16,424 nt of DNA from Coriobacteriales bacterium (lineage in GTDB: Bacteria; Actinomycetota; Coriobacteriia; Coriobacteriales; QAMH01): assembly GCA_024408695.1 (NCBI GenBank), contig JAKSUU010000002.1:1-16424 (forward strand), written 5' to 3'. The notes under the pieces are model-generated. The model searched no databases. It was not told where the DNA came from and saw nothing but the letters and a program-made list of their open reading frames with translations. A program made the translations under genes and the position numbers. The first letter of the stretch is position 1, and every line of letters begins with the position of its first letter. Below, piece after piece: positions 1 to 8,525 of the stretch.

Positions 1-2526
1 GCGATAGCGCTCGCAATCCTAGATGTTTCGTATGAAAAAGTGCTCAAGTATATTAGGGAAAATTCAAGTCCTAAGGCAGAAAAGCCCACAGGTCATATTC
101 CATTTACACCACGCTCTAAACGAATCTTAGAGGCGTCATTGCGTGAAACATTTATGCTTCAACAAAGTTATATCTCTACAGAACATTTGTTATTAGGTAT
201 AGTTCGTGAAGGCAAGGGTTTAGCTATGAAAGCTTTGCTTGATTGCGAAGCAACAGAACAAAAGGTAAGAGATACAGTAAACGAGCTGTTAGAAGAATCC
301 GGCCACGCACCGCGTCCAGCAGAATTTAGAGAGCAACCTAATCCATATTTAAACGATTTTCCTGGTGCACAAAAAAGAACAAAAAAAGATTCTGCATTAT
401 ATGAATTTACAACCGATCTTACTCAGTTAGCAAGAGAAGGCAAGTTAGATCCTGTTATTGGTCGCGACCGCGAAAACGAACGCGTTTTACAGATTCTTTG
501 TCGTCGCTCAAAAAATAACCCAGTTTTGCTCGGTGCTCCTGGCGTCGGCAAAACTGCTGTTGTTGAAGGCTTGGCACAAATGATTGTTAAAGGGCAGGTG
601 CCTTACCCTTTACGCGATGTAAAATTATTAACTCTTGATGTTTCAAGCGCTGTTGCAGGCTCTAAGTTTAGAGGTGAATTCGAAGAGCGTCTAAAAGACA
701 TTATTGATGAGGTTGAAAAAAGCGGAAACATTATTTTATTCATTGATGAGATTCATACACTTGTAGGTGCTGGTAAAGCAGAAGGCTCACTAGATGGTGC
801 TGCTATTTTTAAAGCTCCTCTTGCTCGCGGGTCAATTCAAGTAATTGGTGCTACAACTACAGAGGAATATAACAAATATTTTGAAAAAGACTCTGCTTTA
901 AGCAGGCGCTTTCAAAAAGTTATGATAGAAGAGCCAAGTTACGAAAAATCTATTGACATTATTAAAGGTCTAAAAAAGAATTATGAAGATTATCATAAGG
1001 TTCATTATACAGATGATGCTATAGAAAGTGCAGTTTCGCTTTCTACACGCTATATTACAGACCGTGCTTTACCAGATAAAGCAATAGATCTATTAGACGA
1101 AGCTGGCTCTCGTATGAATATTAAAAACCATACTGTCCCGCCAGACCTTGCCGAAATTGCTAATAAAATTAAAAAGATTAGCGATAAAAAGGCCGAGGCC
1201 GTGCGCAATCAGAATTTTTATGATGCTGCTAGCTTAAAGGAACAAGAACGAAAACTAATCGAAGAGCGAACGCAGCTCGAACATAAATTAAAAGAAGAGA
1301 CTGCTTTAAATGTATCTACAGTTGATAAATATAGCATTGCAGATGTCGTAAGCGTTGCAACTGGCATTCCGCTTTCTTCTCTTACCGAAACTGAATCTAG
1401 CAAGCTTTTGCGTATGGAAGATGCAATACATGAAAGAGTTATTGGTCAAGACGAAGCGGTAACTGCAGTTTGTAAAGCAATACGCAGAAGTCGTGCAGGT
1501 CTTAAAGATCCAAATAGACCCATGGGTTCTTTTGTTTTTATGGGCCCAAGCGGTGTTGGCAAAACTGAGCTTTGTAAGGCATTGGCAGAGTTTTTGTTTG
1601 ATTCTCAAGATGCACTTGTAAGTTTTGATATGAGCGAGTATATGGAAGAAGCATCTGTTTCTAAACTTATTGGTTCTCCTCCTGGTTATGTTGGCTACGA
1701 CGAAGGTGGTCAACTTACTAAAATAATTAAAGAAAAGCCATACAGTGTTGTATTGTTTGATGAAATAGAAAAGGCACACCCCGACATATTCAACATCATG
1801 CTTCAAGTTCTAGAAGAAGGTCGACTTACCGATGCCCAGGGCAGAACTGTCGATTTCAGAAATACAATTATTATTATGACAAGCAATGTTGGTGCGCGCG
1901 ACATCAGCAAAGAAAATGTAATTGGTTTTAATGATACAAGCGGACTAAGTGATAAAGACATTGAATTGGCAGTAATGTCTGAACTTAAAAAGTTGTTTAG
2001 ACCAGAATTTCTTAATCGTTTGGACGATACCATTGTCTTTAAAACTCTTACTAAAGATGACATTTACCAAATAGTTGATTTAATGATTGATGACGTTCGC
2101 CAGCGTCTTATTCAACTCGGAATGAGTATTGAAATTACAGATGACGTTCGTAAAAAGATTGCAGACGAAGGTACCGATAACACTTTTGGTGCTCGTCCTT
2201 TGCGTCGTTTAATTCAAAATTTGATTGAAGATAAAATAAGTGAAGAGATGCTTGCCGGCAAATATGGTCAGGGTGATATTATTAAGGTAAGTCTTAAAAA
2301 AGACGGTAGTTTGTCTTTTAGAAAAACTAAGGGAAAAATCCCAGAACCTAAAAAACACTCAAGCATGGTTGATGACGACTATGAACGTCTAATTTTTGGT
2401 TTGCCAACAATAGAAACAAGTGTTGAAGATGATGCTGCAATCGAAGCTGCCCTTGCAGGTGGATTATTAGATAAAGGCAAAGATGATAAGATCAATAAAA
2501 TAGACGATTCAGATAATAATAATTAG
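1..2526 (+). CDS. clpC: ATP-dependent Clp protease ATPase subunit ClpC (5' truncated by window edge)
   Basis: AAA+ unfoldase that feeds substrates to ClpP in the cytoplasm. The frame is open from base 1 with no stop, so the gene begins outside the window; 841 residues are visible. The GTG at 40 is not the real start, because the residues before it still read as the first half of the Clp N-domain; the second half (FTPRSKR...[13 protein letters not shown]) follows. Domain 1 has Walker A GAPGVGKT (178-185) and Walker B IDE around D249-E250. A UVR/M-domain (about 397-419, [12 protein letters not shown]) marks ClpC rather than ClpA or ClpB. Domain 2 has GPSGVGKT (515-522), Walker B D587-E588, and an IGF tripeptide (641-643) in the ClpP-docking loop. 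The C-terminus carries roughly 60 extra acidic, Asp/Asn-rich residues beyond the usual ClpC end. The D1 segment after Walker B ([15 protein letters not shown]) departs from the usual DASNILKPALARG. No CtsR/McsB genes are visible, but upstream sequence is missing. Confidence 0.97.
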   Translation, partial: AIALAILDVSYEKVLKYIRENSSPKAEKPTGHIPFTPRSKRILEASLRETFMLQQSYISTEHLLLGIVREGKGLAMKALLDCEATEQKVRDTVNELLEESGHAPRPAEFREQPNPYLNDFPGAQKRTKKDSALYEFTTDLTQLAREGKLDPVIGRDRENERVLQILCRRSKNNPVLLGAPGVGKTAVVEGLAQMIVKGQVPYPLRDVKLLTLDVSSAVAGSKFRGEFEERLKDIIDEVEKSGNIILFIDEIHTLVGAGKAEGSLDGAAIFKAPLARGSIQVIGATTTEEYNKYFEKDSALSRRFQKVMIEEPSYEKSIDIIKGLKKNYEDYHKVHYTDDAIESAVSLSTRYITDRALPDKAIDLLDEAGSRMNIKNHTVPPDLAEIANKIKKISDKKAEAVRNQNFYDAASLKEQERKLIEERTQLEHKLKEETALNVSTVDKYSIADVVSVATGIPLSSLTETESSKLLRMEDAIHERVIGQDEAVTAVCKAIRRSRAGLKDPNRPMGSFVFMGPSGVGKTELCKALAEFLFDSQDALVSFDMSEYMEEASVSKLIGSPPGYVGYDEGGQLTKIIKEKPYSVVLFDEIEKAHPDIFNIMLQVLEEGRLTDAQGRTVDFRNTIIIMTSNVGARDISKENVIGFNDTSGLSDKDIELAVMSELKKLFRPEFLNRLDDTIVFKTLTKDDIYQIVDLMIDDVRQRLIQLGMSIEITDDVRKKIADEGTDNTFGARPLRRLIQNLIEDKISEEMLAGKYGQGDIIKVSLKKDGSLSFRKTKGKIPEPKKHSSMVDDDYERLIFGLPTIETSVEDDAAIEAALAGGLLDKGKDDKINKIDDSDNNN

Positions 2527-2543
2527 GCTTACTGAATTTTTTA

Positions 2544-2587
2544 TTGTTACATATAAATTTGATACTAAAATATTTAATGGTTAAAAT
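2544..2587 (+). promoter_or_regulatory. Candidate promoter(s) for ispD, possibly giving a nearly leaderless mRNA
   Basis: The 72-nt gap between clpC and ispD contains TTGATA (2559-2564), a 17-nt spacer and TAAAAT (2582-2587). Transcription from it would start about 5 nt before the ispD ATG at 2599, and no Shine-Dalgarno sequence is visible before that ATG. A second, weaker pair is TTGTTA (2544-2549) with TAAAAT (2566-2571) at 16 nt. The region is very AT-rich, so chance matches are likely. No clear hairpin terminator follows clpC. Confidence 0.35.
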
Positions 2588-2598
2588 TTGGTAAAAAT

Positions 2599-3462
2599 AT
2601 GGCAGATTCATCAATCACATCTTTTGAAAGCACTACTTATCATTTTTCGGAGTTTACTACTATAGGCGATGCTCAAGACTTTCTAACGCCCCAAAAGGAA
2701 TATGCTTCTAGTGGAAAACTTGCAAAAAAGCCTTGTTGTTGTGCTGTTATTTTAGCTGGAGGCCGAGGTACGCGTTTTAAACAAGAAGGTGGCAAATTAC
2801 TTTTTCCTATTCTTGATAAACCTTTGCTTACCTGGTCTTTACAAATCTTTGATGCAACACCAGAGGTGGGTGAAATTATTGTTGTATGTCCGGAAGATAG
2901 CATTGATTTATTTAAGAAATTTGCCATTGAGCCCTATCCTTTTATTACGCCCATTAGTTTTGCGCATGCTGGTAGCATTAGACAGGAAAGTGCAATGAAT
3001 GGTGTTAATAAAGTTCCTCTAGATTATGAATTTATTGCCATTCATGATGGTGCACGCCCTCTGGTTGCACCAAGCATGGTTACCCATCTTATTAATTTGC
3101 TAAAAGGGGACATAGATGCAGAAGGCGCTGTTTTAGGCCACGAAGCAATTGATACCATTAAGGTTGTAGAAGATAAAAAAATTACTGGAACCCCAGATAG
3201 AAATCTTTTTTGGGTTGCCCAAACTCCACAAATTTTTAGAGCAGATATTTGCAGACGAGCTTATTCAACTGCCATGGAAGAAGGTTTTGTTGGCACAGAC
3301 GACTCTTCTTTGGTTGAGCGTTTGGGGGCTCGTGTAATTATGGAAAGTGGCCCACGTGACAATATAAAACTCACCGTTCCAGAAGATGCTGCCACGGTAA
3401 TTGCTGCTTTAAAAGCTCGCCTAGAAAATAGTCTTTTTGATGATGATATTTTTAAGGAATAA
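2599..3462 (+). CDS. ispD: 2-C-methyl-D-erythritol 4-phosphate cytidylyltransferase (IspD) with N-terminal extension
   Basis: Converts MEP plus CTP to CDP-methylerythritol in the MEP isoprenoid pathway (cytoplasm). Visible family motifs: nucleotide loop VILAGGRGTR (50-59) with the conserved Lys as K66 in EGGKLLFP, HDGARP (149-154), AIDTIK, QTPQIF, TDDSSLVE and NIKLT-PEDA (255 onward). It has 287 residues against about 230 for typical IspD, and the excess is a 45-residue Ser/Thr-rich leader before the catalytic fold, ending in three consecutive cysteines (C46-C48). Walking back in frame from the nucleotide loop, the only ATG/GTG/TTG codon is 2599, and an in-frame stop lies at 2575-2577, so the leader should be translated unless a non-canonical start is used. 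No good Shine-Dalgarno precedes 2599. The stop lies 2 nt before the ispF start, so the two are translationally close. The assignment is firm; the role of the leader is unknown. Confidence 0.95.
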   Translation: MADSSITSFESTTYHFSEFTTIGDAQDFLTPQKEYASSGKLAKKPCCCAVILAGGRGTRFKQEGGKLLFPILDKPLLTWSLQIFDATPEVGEIIVVCPEDSIDLFKKFAIEPYPFITPISFAHAGSIRQESAMNGVNKVPLDYEFIAIHDGARPLVAPSMVTHLINLLKGDIDAEGAVLGHEAIDTIKVVEDKKITGTPDRNLFWVAQTPQIFRADICRRAYSTAMEEGFVGTDDSSLVERLGARVIMESGPRDNIKLTVPEDAATVIAALKARLENSLFDDDIFKE

Positions 3463-3464
3463 TT

Positions 3465-3962
3465 TTGAATGTTAAAACTGGTATAGGAATTGATGTTCAT
3501 GCGTTCGCTACCAATCGAAAGCTAATTTTAGCAGGGGTTGATATTCCTTTTGAGCTCGGTTTAGATGGTCATTCAGATGCCGATGTTGTAGCACATGCAA
3601 TAATGGATGCATTACTCGGTGCAGCGCGTTTAGCTGACATAGGCGAGTTGTTTCCAGATACAGACGATAAGTTTAAAAACGCAAATTCTTTGCTTCTGCT
3701 AGCCCAGGTAGGTCAACTTATTAAAAATCAAAATTATTTGATTGAAGATATTGACTGTGTAATAGCAGCGCAGAGTCCAAAAATTTATCCTTATAAGGAA
3801 CAAATGCGAAAAAATATTGCTACTGCTTTGAATATTAATATAGATCAAGTTGGTCTTAAGGCAACCACAACTGAAGGTCTTGGTTTTGTTGGGCAAAAGC
3901 AGGGTATTGCTGCTTTTGCTACTTGTCTTTTGAGCGGTAGCAACATTCAAAAGCCTTGTTAA
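3465..3962 (+). CDS. ispF: 2-C-methyl-D-erythritol 2,4-cyclodiphosphate synthase (IspF)
   Basis: Cyclises CDP-ME 2-phosphate to MEcPP and CMP, two steps after IspD in the MEP pathway; works as a trimer with metal at the subunit interface. The sequence has GIGIDVHAF with metal ligands D10 and H12, the third ligand expected at H44 in HSDADVVAHAIMDALLGA, DIGELFPDTD, the IDCVIAAQSPKI strand and KATTTEGLGFVG near the C-terminus. Length 165 is usual (about 155-165). The start is TTG at 3465, supported by AAGGA at 3454-3458 inside the last codons of ispD with a 6-nt spacer; the nearby ATG at 3469 is out of frame. The ispD-ispF pair is two separate genes here, not the fused IspDF enzyme of some bacteria. 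The usual GRxEGIA segment reads GQKQGIA. Confidence 0.96.
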   Translation: MNVKTGIGIDVHAFATNRKLILAGVDIPFELGLDGHSDADVVAHAIMDALLGAARLADIGELFPDTDDKFKNANSLLLLAQVGQLIKNQNYLIEDIDCVIAAQSPKIYPYKEQMRKNIATALNINIDQVGLKATTTEGLGFVGQKQGIAAFATCLLSGSNIQKPC

Positions 3963-3983
3963 TGCTCATTTTTTCTAATCTTA

Positions 3984-3989
3984 TATAAT
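3984..3989 (+). promoter_or_regulatory. Candidate -10 element upstream of cysS
   Basis: A perfect TATAAT lies in the 70-nt gap between ispF and cysS, and would give a 5' leader of about 35-40 nt. No convincing -35 hexamer sits 16-18 nt upstream (the nearest, TTGTTA at 3956-3961, is 22 nt away). The leader is too short for a T-box riboswitch, which often controls cysS in Firmicutes, and no T-box sequence is seen. Confidence 0.3.
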
Positions 3990-4032
3990 AATAATTGGTT
4001 TTTTAGCTACTATTTTAGTTAATGGAGATAAA

Positions 4033-5574
4033 ATGCAAACCTCAATCATGATTTACGATTCAAAAAGTCATCAAAAAGTAGATTTGCCTTGTTCTGGTGA
4101 AAAAGGCGATGAAGTTAAAATCTATGCATGTGGTCCAACGGTTTATAATCATATTCATATTGGGAATGCTCGTACGTTTTTAACTTTTGATGTTATTCGC
4201 AAATGGTTAAGTTACTGCGGTTATAAGGTCACTTTTGTTCAAAATATCACTGATGTAGACGATAAAATTATTAATCGTAGCATAGAAGAAGGCAAAACTC
4301 CAGCAGAAATTGCAAAAATTTATACCAAACACTTTATAGATGCCATGGACAAATTTGGTATTGATCCCCCGGACATTCGTCCAAAAGCTACAGAAGAAAT
4401 TTCTTCTATGATTAATTTAATCAAAAAACTAATTGATTCAGGTCACGCCTATGTTGTTGATGGTGATGTATATTTTGAGGTTCGCACCGATGCAGAATAC
4501 GGCAAACTTTCGGGGCGCAATATTGATGATTTGCAAAGTGGTGCACGTGTTGAGGTAGATTCTCGCAAGCGAGATCCTTTAGATTTTGCTCTTTGGAAGG
4601 CTGCTAAACTAGGTGAGCCTTCCTGGGATAGTCCCTGGGGACAAGGACGTCCTGGGTGGCATATAGAATGTAGTGCCATGAGTGAAAAATATTTGGGCCT
4701 GCCAATTGATATTCACGGTGGTGGAAGCGATCTTATCTTTCCGCATCACGAAAACGAATTAGCTCAAAGTGAATGTGGCTTTGGATGCCAGTTTGCGAAA
4801 GCTTGGGTTCATTCTGGTATGTTGAATATCAACGAAGAAAAAATGAGCAAATCACTAGGAAACTTTTTGCTATTAAAAGATGTTTTAGAAAGTTGCGATC
4901 CCGTAGCCTTGCGTTTGCTTATGCTTCAAACGCACTATAGATCGCCACTTGATTTTAGTGACTCGCGACTCGACGAAGCAAAATCTTCTTTAGATAGAGT
5001 TAAATCTGCCTTGTCAAATCTCAAGTGGGCAGTTGATAACTTTGATGAGCTAGATAAAGTCAATCAAGACAGCGTGGCACTTAATGAATCTGCTCATAAA
5101 TTAGAAGACGAAGATGCTAAGAATTTGATTGCTGCCTGCGATGCTTTTAATATTGCGTTTATCGAAAACATGAACAACGATTTTAACACTGCAGGGGCGC
5201 TCGGAGAACTCTTTTCTTTTATTAACATTTGTAACCAAATGCTTGAAAAAACTAAGGTCCAAAGCTTGCAAACAATTACAGCTATCATTTATGCTCAAAA
5301 TAAAATTGTTGAGCTTTTAGCATCGCTTGGAATAGTTATTGAATTAGGATCTTCAGACGATGATTTACCTGGTGAACTTTTAGACATAGCAAAATCTTTG
5401 GGTGTTTATGAGGGCGATAATTTAGCTGATGCATGTGAGTGTATTTTAAAAGCTCGTGCAAATGCTCGTGTTAATAAAGACTGGGATTTAAGTGATAAAA
5501 TAAGGGACGAATTGCAAACCCTTGGCTTAATAATTGAAGATACTGCTCAGGGTGCTCGAGTTAAACTTGCATAA
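4033..5574 (+). CDS. cysS: Cysteinyl-tRNA synthetase (class I)
   Basis: Charges tRNA-Cys with cysteine in the cytoplasm; class I Rossmann-fold monomer. Signatures are YACGPTVYNHIHIGNART (HIGH-type motif, H42-N45), GWHIECSAMS, FPHHENELAQSE and KMSKSLGN (KMSKS 270-274). The four expected zinc ligands that select for cysteine are all present: C33, C213, H238 and E242. The C-terminal half is the helical tRNA-binding part. Length 513 is slightly above the usual 460-480, with the extra in the helical region around residues 330-370. GGAG at 4024-4027 lies 5 nt before the ATG. It opens a run of four closely spaced genes ending at 8470; purB follows after 24 nt. Confidence 0.97.
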   Translation: MQTSIMIYDSKSHQKVDLPCSGEKGDEVKIYACGPTVYNHIHIGNARTFLTFDVIRKWLSYCGYKVTFVQNITDVDDKIINRSIEEGKTPAEIAKIYTKHFIDAMDKFGIDPPDIRPKATEEISSMINLIKKLIDSGHAYVVDGDVYFEVRTDAEYGKLSGRNIDDLQSGARVEVDSRKRDPLDFALWKAAKLGEPSWDSPWGQGRPGWHIECSAMSEKYLGLPIDIHGGGSDLIFPHHENELAQSECGFGCQFAKAWVHSGMLNINEEKMSKSLGNFLLLKDVLESCDPVALRLLMLQTHYRSPLDFSDSRLDEAKSSLDRVKSALSNLKWAVDNFDELDKVNQDSVALNESAHKLEDEDAKNLIAACDAFNIAFIENMNNDFNTAGALGELFSFINICNQMLEKTKVQSLQTITAIIYAQNKIVELLASLGIVIELGSSDDDLPGELLDIAKSLGVYEGDNLADACECILKARANARVNKDWDLSDKIRDELQTLGLIIEDTAQGARVKLA

Positions 5575-5598
5575 ATTTTTCACCGTTAAGGAGTTTAT

Positions 5599-6930
5599 AT
5601 GATAGATAGATATTCAACCGATCAAATTAGCGAAATATTTTCTTTGCAAAATCAATTTGATATTTGGTTAGATGTTGAACTTTTAGCACTTGAAGCGCAT
5701 TATAAATATGGTGATATTGACATCAAGAAAAAAGAGCTCGATGCAATTTGCAAATATGCAAGCTTTAGCTTAAAAGAAATTGCTATAGAAGAAAATAAAT
5801 GTCATCACGATTTAATTGCTTTTTTAAAGGTGGTTTCTAAATACATAGATAAAGGTTCAAAGAGTTTTAAACTGTCGCCATCCCGATGGCTTCATTATGG
5901 TTTAACGAGCAATGATGTTAAAGATACAGGTCTTAGCATACAAATTGTTAGAGCAATTGATTGTGTTAAAAATGATACAAAAAAATTGCAAACAATTTGT
6001 TTAAAAAAGGCAAAACAATACAAAGATACATTATGTGTTGGACGCACACATGGTATTTATGCTGAACCATATATTTTTGGATTAAAGTTTGCTAACTGGT
6101 TTTTTGCACTTGAAAGATGCATTGAAAGATTAGATTTTGCTCGCCAGCAAATTGCCGTGGGCTCAATTAGTGGAGCTGTTGGTTCTTATTCTAGCCTTGA
6201 CCCACGCATAGAAGCATATGTTTGCAAAAAGTTAAAATTAGGTGTAGACCCAGTATCTACTCAGGTAATAGCTCGTGATAGGCATGCTCAGGTTTTAGCA
6301 ACTCTTGCTACTTGTAGCGCTACCTTAGAAAATATCGCAACTCAAATTAGGCTTATGCAACAAAGTGATTGCTTAGAAATTGAAGAACCTTTTGCAAAAG
6401 GTCAAAAAGGGTCTTCTGCTATGCCGCACAAACGCAATCCAATTGTATGCGAGCGCATTTGTGGTTTAAGTCGAGTTGTGCGTGCAAACGCGCAAGTTGG
6501 TTTTGACAGTGTGACTCTTTGGTACGAGCGCGACATAAGCCATTCAAGTTGTGAGCGCACTGCCTTGGTTGACAGCTTTCAAGCTTATGATTATTGTCTG
6601 CAAAAGCTTACAAGTGTTTTGAGTGGTATAAAGGTTTACAAAGAAAAAATGATTCATAATCTTAATAGATCTCGCGGATTAATTTATAGTAGCAAGGCTA
6701 TAAATGTTTTAATTGATGCAGGGTTAGGTCGTCAAATTGCTTATGATATTGTTCAAGAAAACGCAATGAAAGTTTGGAACGAAATTCAAAAAGGTAAAGA
6801 AGGCACATGCCTTTTAGAAAAACTTGTGAGCGATCCTCGTTGTACTGTTGATAAAACACAGCTGCAAAAAGCTTTTGATTATCAACAGTTTTTACAGTCG
6901 GTCGATAAAATTTTTTCAAGATTAAAGTAA
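5599..6930 (+). CDS. purB: Adenylosuccinate lyase (PurB)
   Basis: Catalyses two beta-eliminations releasing fumarate: SAICAR to AICAR, and adenylosuccinate to AMP, in purine synthesis. It belongs to the fumarase/aspartase superfamily and should be a cytoplasmic homotetramer. Motifs in order: LHYGLTSNDVKDTG near residue 100, VGRTHGIYAEP with the conserved His at 151, and the family signature loop SSAMPHKRNP at 272-281 carrying the catalytic Ser. These separate it from argininosuccinate lyase and fumarase, though a related lyase cannot be excluded by motifs alone. Length 443 fits bacterial PurB (about 430-475). AAGGAG at 5588-5593 precedes the ATG by 5 nt. It lies between cysS and the TSCPD gene with gaps of 24 and 22 nt, so it is probably in the same transcript. 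No other purine gene is in the window. Confidence 0.94.
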   Translation: MIDRYSTDQISEIFSLQNQFDIWLDVELLALEAHYKYGDIDIKKKELDAICKYASFSLKEIAIEENKCHHDLIAFLKVVSKYIDKGSKSFKLSPSRWLHYGLTSNDVKDTGLSIQIVRAIDCVKNDTKKLQTICLKKAKQYKDTLCVGRTHGIYAEPYIFGLKFANWFFALERCIERLDFARQQIAVGSISGAVGSYSSLDPRIEAYVCKKLKLGVDPVSTQVIARDRHAQVLATLATCSATLENIATQIRLMQQSDCLEIEEPFAKGQKGSSAMPHKRNPIVCERICGLSRVVRANAQVGFDSVTLWYERDISHSSCERTALVDSFQAYDYCLQKLTSVLSGIKVYKEKMIHNLNRSRGLIYSSKAINVLIDAGLGRQIAYDIVQENAMKVWNEIQKGKEGTCLLEKLVSDPRCTVDKTQLQKAFDYQQFLQSVDKIFSRLK

Positions 6931-6952
6931 AAAGTAGGTTTAAGGAGGACAA

Positions 6953-7204
6953 ATGAGCGAACACAAATATTTTTGCGAGGGAACATGTTCTCGTGGCATA
7001 GAATTTGAAATTGACGAAGATGGCAAATTACGCAATGTTGAATTTATTGGCGGTTGTAACGGCAATGCTAATGGAATTTGTCGTTTGGTAGAAGGTCAGG
7101 ATGCAAAATCTATTGCCCAAACATTAAAGGGCACCACTTGTGGTTTTAAGGAAACTTCTTGTCCGGATCAATTAAGTCGCGCTATAGAAGAGGCCATTCG
7201 ATAG
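6953..7204 (+). CDS. TSCPD-domain small cysteine-rich protein (TIGR03905-like)
   Basis: An 83-residue protein resembling the stand-alone TSCPD family, which is related to the C-terminal tail domain of some vitamin B12-dependent (class II) ribonucleotide reductases. It ends with TSCPDQLSRAIEEAIR (TSCPD at 68-72). Six cysteines are visible: C8, C12, C35, C43, C63 and C70. Their spacing suggests metal binding or redox activity, but this is inference. The whole protein is essentially this one domain, with no signal peptide or membrane segment. A very strong Shine-Dalgarno AAGGAGG (6942-6948) lies 4 nt before the ATG, suggesting high translation. It sits between purB and the Tat lipoprotein, 18 nt upstream of the latter. 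The function of stand-alone members is not established, and no ribonucleotide reductase gene is in the window. Confidence 0.85.
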   Translation: MSEHKYFCEGTCSRGIEFEIDEDGKLRNVEFIGGCNGNANGICRLVEGQDAKSIAQTLKGTTCGFKETSCPDQLSRAIEEAIR

Positions 7205-7222
7205 TGAATTTTAGATTTCATT

Positions 7223-8470
7223 ATGACAAAAAAAGGCATCACAAGAAGAGAATTATTTAGTGGTATTCCAAAAGTTGCTGGTCTTGGAGCTGTTGGTGCT
7301 GCAATTGCTACTTCAACTGTCGCTGCTATAAGTCTTAGTGGTTGCGGGGAAGAGGACAACTCAAAGGCTCCTGATTCTTTAAAACTTTTAGAAGATGATG
7401 TTATTACCCTTGATGCATTTGCAGAAATAAAGGATATAAAAGGTCTTTATAAAGAATCAAAAGTATGCACAATTAATTCTAGTGCAATTCCACAAAGCTC
7501 TGATGGTATAGGGGCATGCGCGGTGTGTGTCAATTCGAATTTAAAATATGCCACAAATATTACATTGATTAATTTGGCCACTGGCAAATCAAAAGTTGCC
7601 TTAAAGGCGGCAGTAAGCTCAAAAGACAACTATGAAATTCTTGACGCAAAATGTTCCGCTACATTTATGGCCTGGGTAGAAAGTGAATTTTCTTCTGGAA
7701 AATGGCGTGTATATGGTTGTAGTGTAGACATCGATAATTTCACCATAGGAACACCAAGTGTAATTGAAGAAGATGATGAAAATTATGACCCACCAGAGAT
7801 TGCGGTTGTCGAATCAAGAGTGTATTGGATAAGACAACCTAGTGAAGGCGGAAATGCTACTACCGAAGATTCAGTTTTGAATTCTGCAAGTATAAATATG
7901 ATGTCGGCTCAGGCAGTGCTTACTTCAAAGGGTCGTTTTAATGCAGGTTTAAGTATTTCTGGAAAATATGTATGTGCCATGCCAAGACATGATACTACGA
8001 GTGGCGTTTATTATGTCATGACAGCTATTGTTGATGGTCAAAAGGTGCAAGAGCAGTGTCTTCCAAAATCATACAAGCCTATATTTGCAACCTTTATTGA
8101 TGGTCGCTTTGCTTTTGGAATAGATGCTAACTATAACTACGGTTTAGGTACAGATAACATTGGAACTTATTATCCCATTTCAGATAAGCAGTATTTACGT
8201 TTAATACGTAGTCCTTATACTGCGCCAGGAATGTGTAAGGGTTGGTTTTTTTCAAAAAGTGGGTCGCGCACTGTTTTTGTGGATATTAAGAACAAAAAAT
8301 ATTTTACTATTCCGGCGCCTGGAGGATGTGAAGACCAAGGTGATTATTCTTTACAGCTTGGAGATGTGAGCGACATTTATAATTATTCAACAACACCTAT
8401 TGAAGATGAAAATCGTAATATTTTAAATAGGGTTGTAAATATTCGAAGATTTATTTTAAATCCCGTTTAA
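7223..8470 (+). CDS. Tat-exported lipoprotein of unknown function
   Basis: I do not recognise a named family. The N-terminus is a twin-arginine signal: basic MTKKG, then TRRELF with R8-R9, a Gly/Ala-rich weakly hydrophobic core, and a lipobox L38-S39-G40-C41. This predicts export in folded form and lipid anchoring at C41. The mature part (about 375 residues) is mostly short beta-strand-like segments with turns; stretches such as MAWVES...WRVYG, RVYWIRQP, YVCAMPRHD and RFAFGID resemble repeated blades, so a beta-propeller is possible but not shown. Several cysteines are scattered through it, with no CXXC or cofactor motif. ATG 7223 is chosen because the signal peptide begins there; the 18 nt after the TSCPD stop contain no clear Shine-Dalgarno, so coupling to the upstream gene is possible. 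It is the last gene before the hairpin at 8483-8498. Confidence 0.8.
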   Translation: MTKKGITRRELFSGIPKVAGLGAVGAAIATSTVAAISLSGCGEEDNSKAPDSLKLLEDDVITLDAFAEIKDIKGLYKESKVCTINSSAIPQSSDGIGACAVCVNSNLKYATNITLINLATGKSKVALKAAVSSKDNYEILDAKCSATFMAWVESEFSSGKWRVYGCSVDIDNFTIGTPSVIEEDDENYDPPEIAVVESRVYWIRQPSEGGNATTEDSVLNSASINMMSAQAVLTSKGRFNAGLSISGKYVCAMPRHDTTSGVYYVMTAIVDGQKVQEQCLPKSYKPIFATFIDGRFAFGIDANYNYGLGTDNIGTYYPISDKQYLRLIRSPYTAPGMCKGWFFSKSGSRTVFVDIKNKKYFTIPAPGGCEDQGDYSLQLGDVSDIYNYSTTPIEDENRNILNRVVNIRRFILNPV

Positions 8471-8473
8471 ATT

Positions 8474-8512
8474 AAAAAAAGACCCTGCATAAGCAGGGCC
8501 TAAATTTTTCTT
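8474..8512. terminator. Bidirectional intrinsic terminator
   Basis: Stem CCCTGC (8483-8488) pairs with GCAGGG (8493-8498) around an ATAA loop. Seven A's (8474-8480) precede it and a T-rich run follows (from 8501). On the plus strand it ends the cysS-to-lipoprotein group; on the minus strand the A-run becomes the U-tract that ends the ferredoxin transcript. The plus gene stops at 8470 and the minus gene at 8526, so the hairpin lies between two convergent genes. Confidence 0.9.
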
Positions 8513-8525
8513 TATTTATCGTAGA

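Noticed and set aside
1..40. GTG at 40 as the clpC start
   Set aside because: The frame is open to base 1 and the residues before the GTG fit the Clp N-domain, so the true start is outside the window.
1306..1806. Long minus-strand open frame (166 codons) opposite clpC
   Set aside because: It lies wholly opposite conserved ClpC sequence, has no ribosome site or recognisable protein features, and its composition is that of an antisense shadow.
3963..4032. T-box or other riboswitch before cysS
   Set aside because: The gap is only 70 nt, and no T-box sequence, specifier hairpin or terminator hairpin is present.
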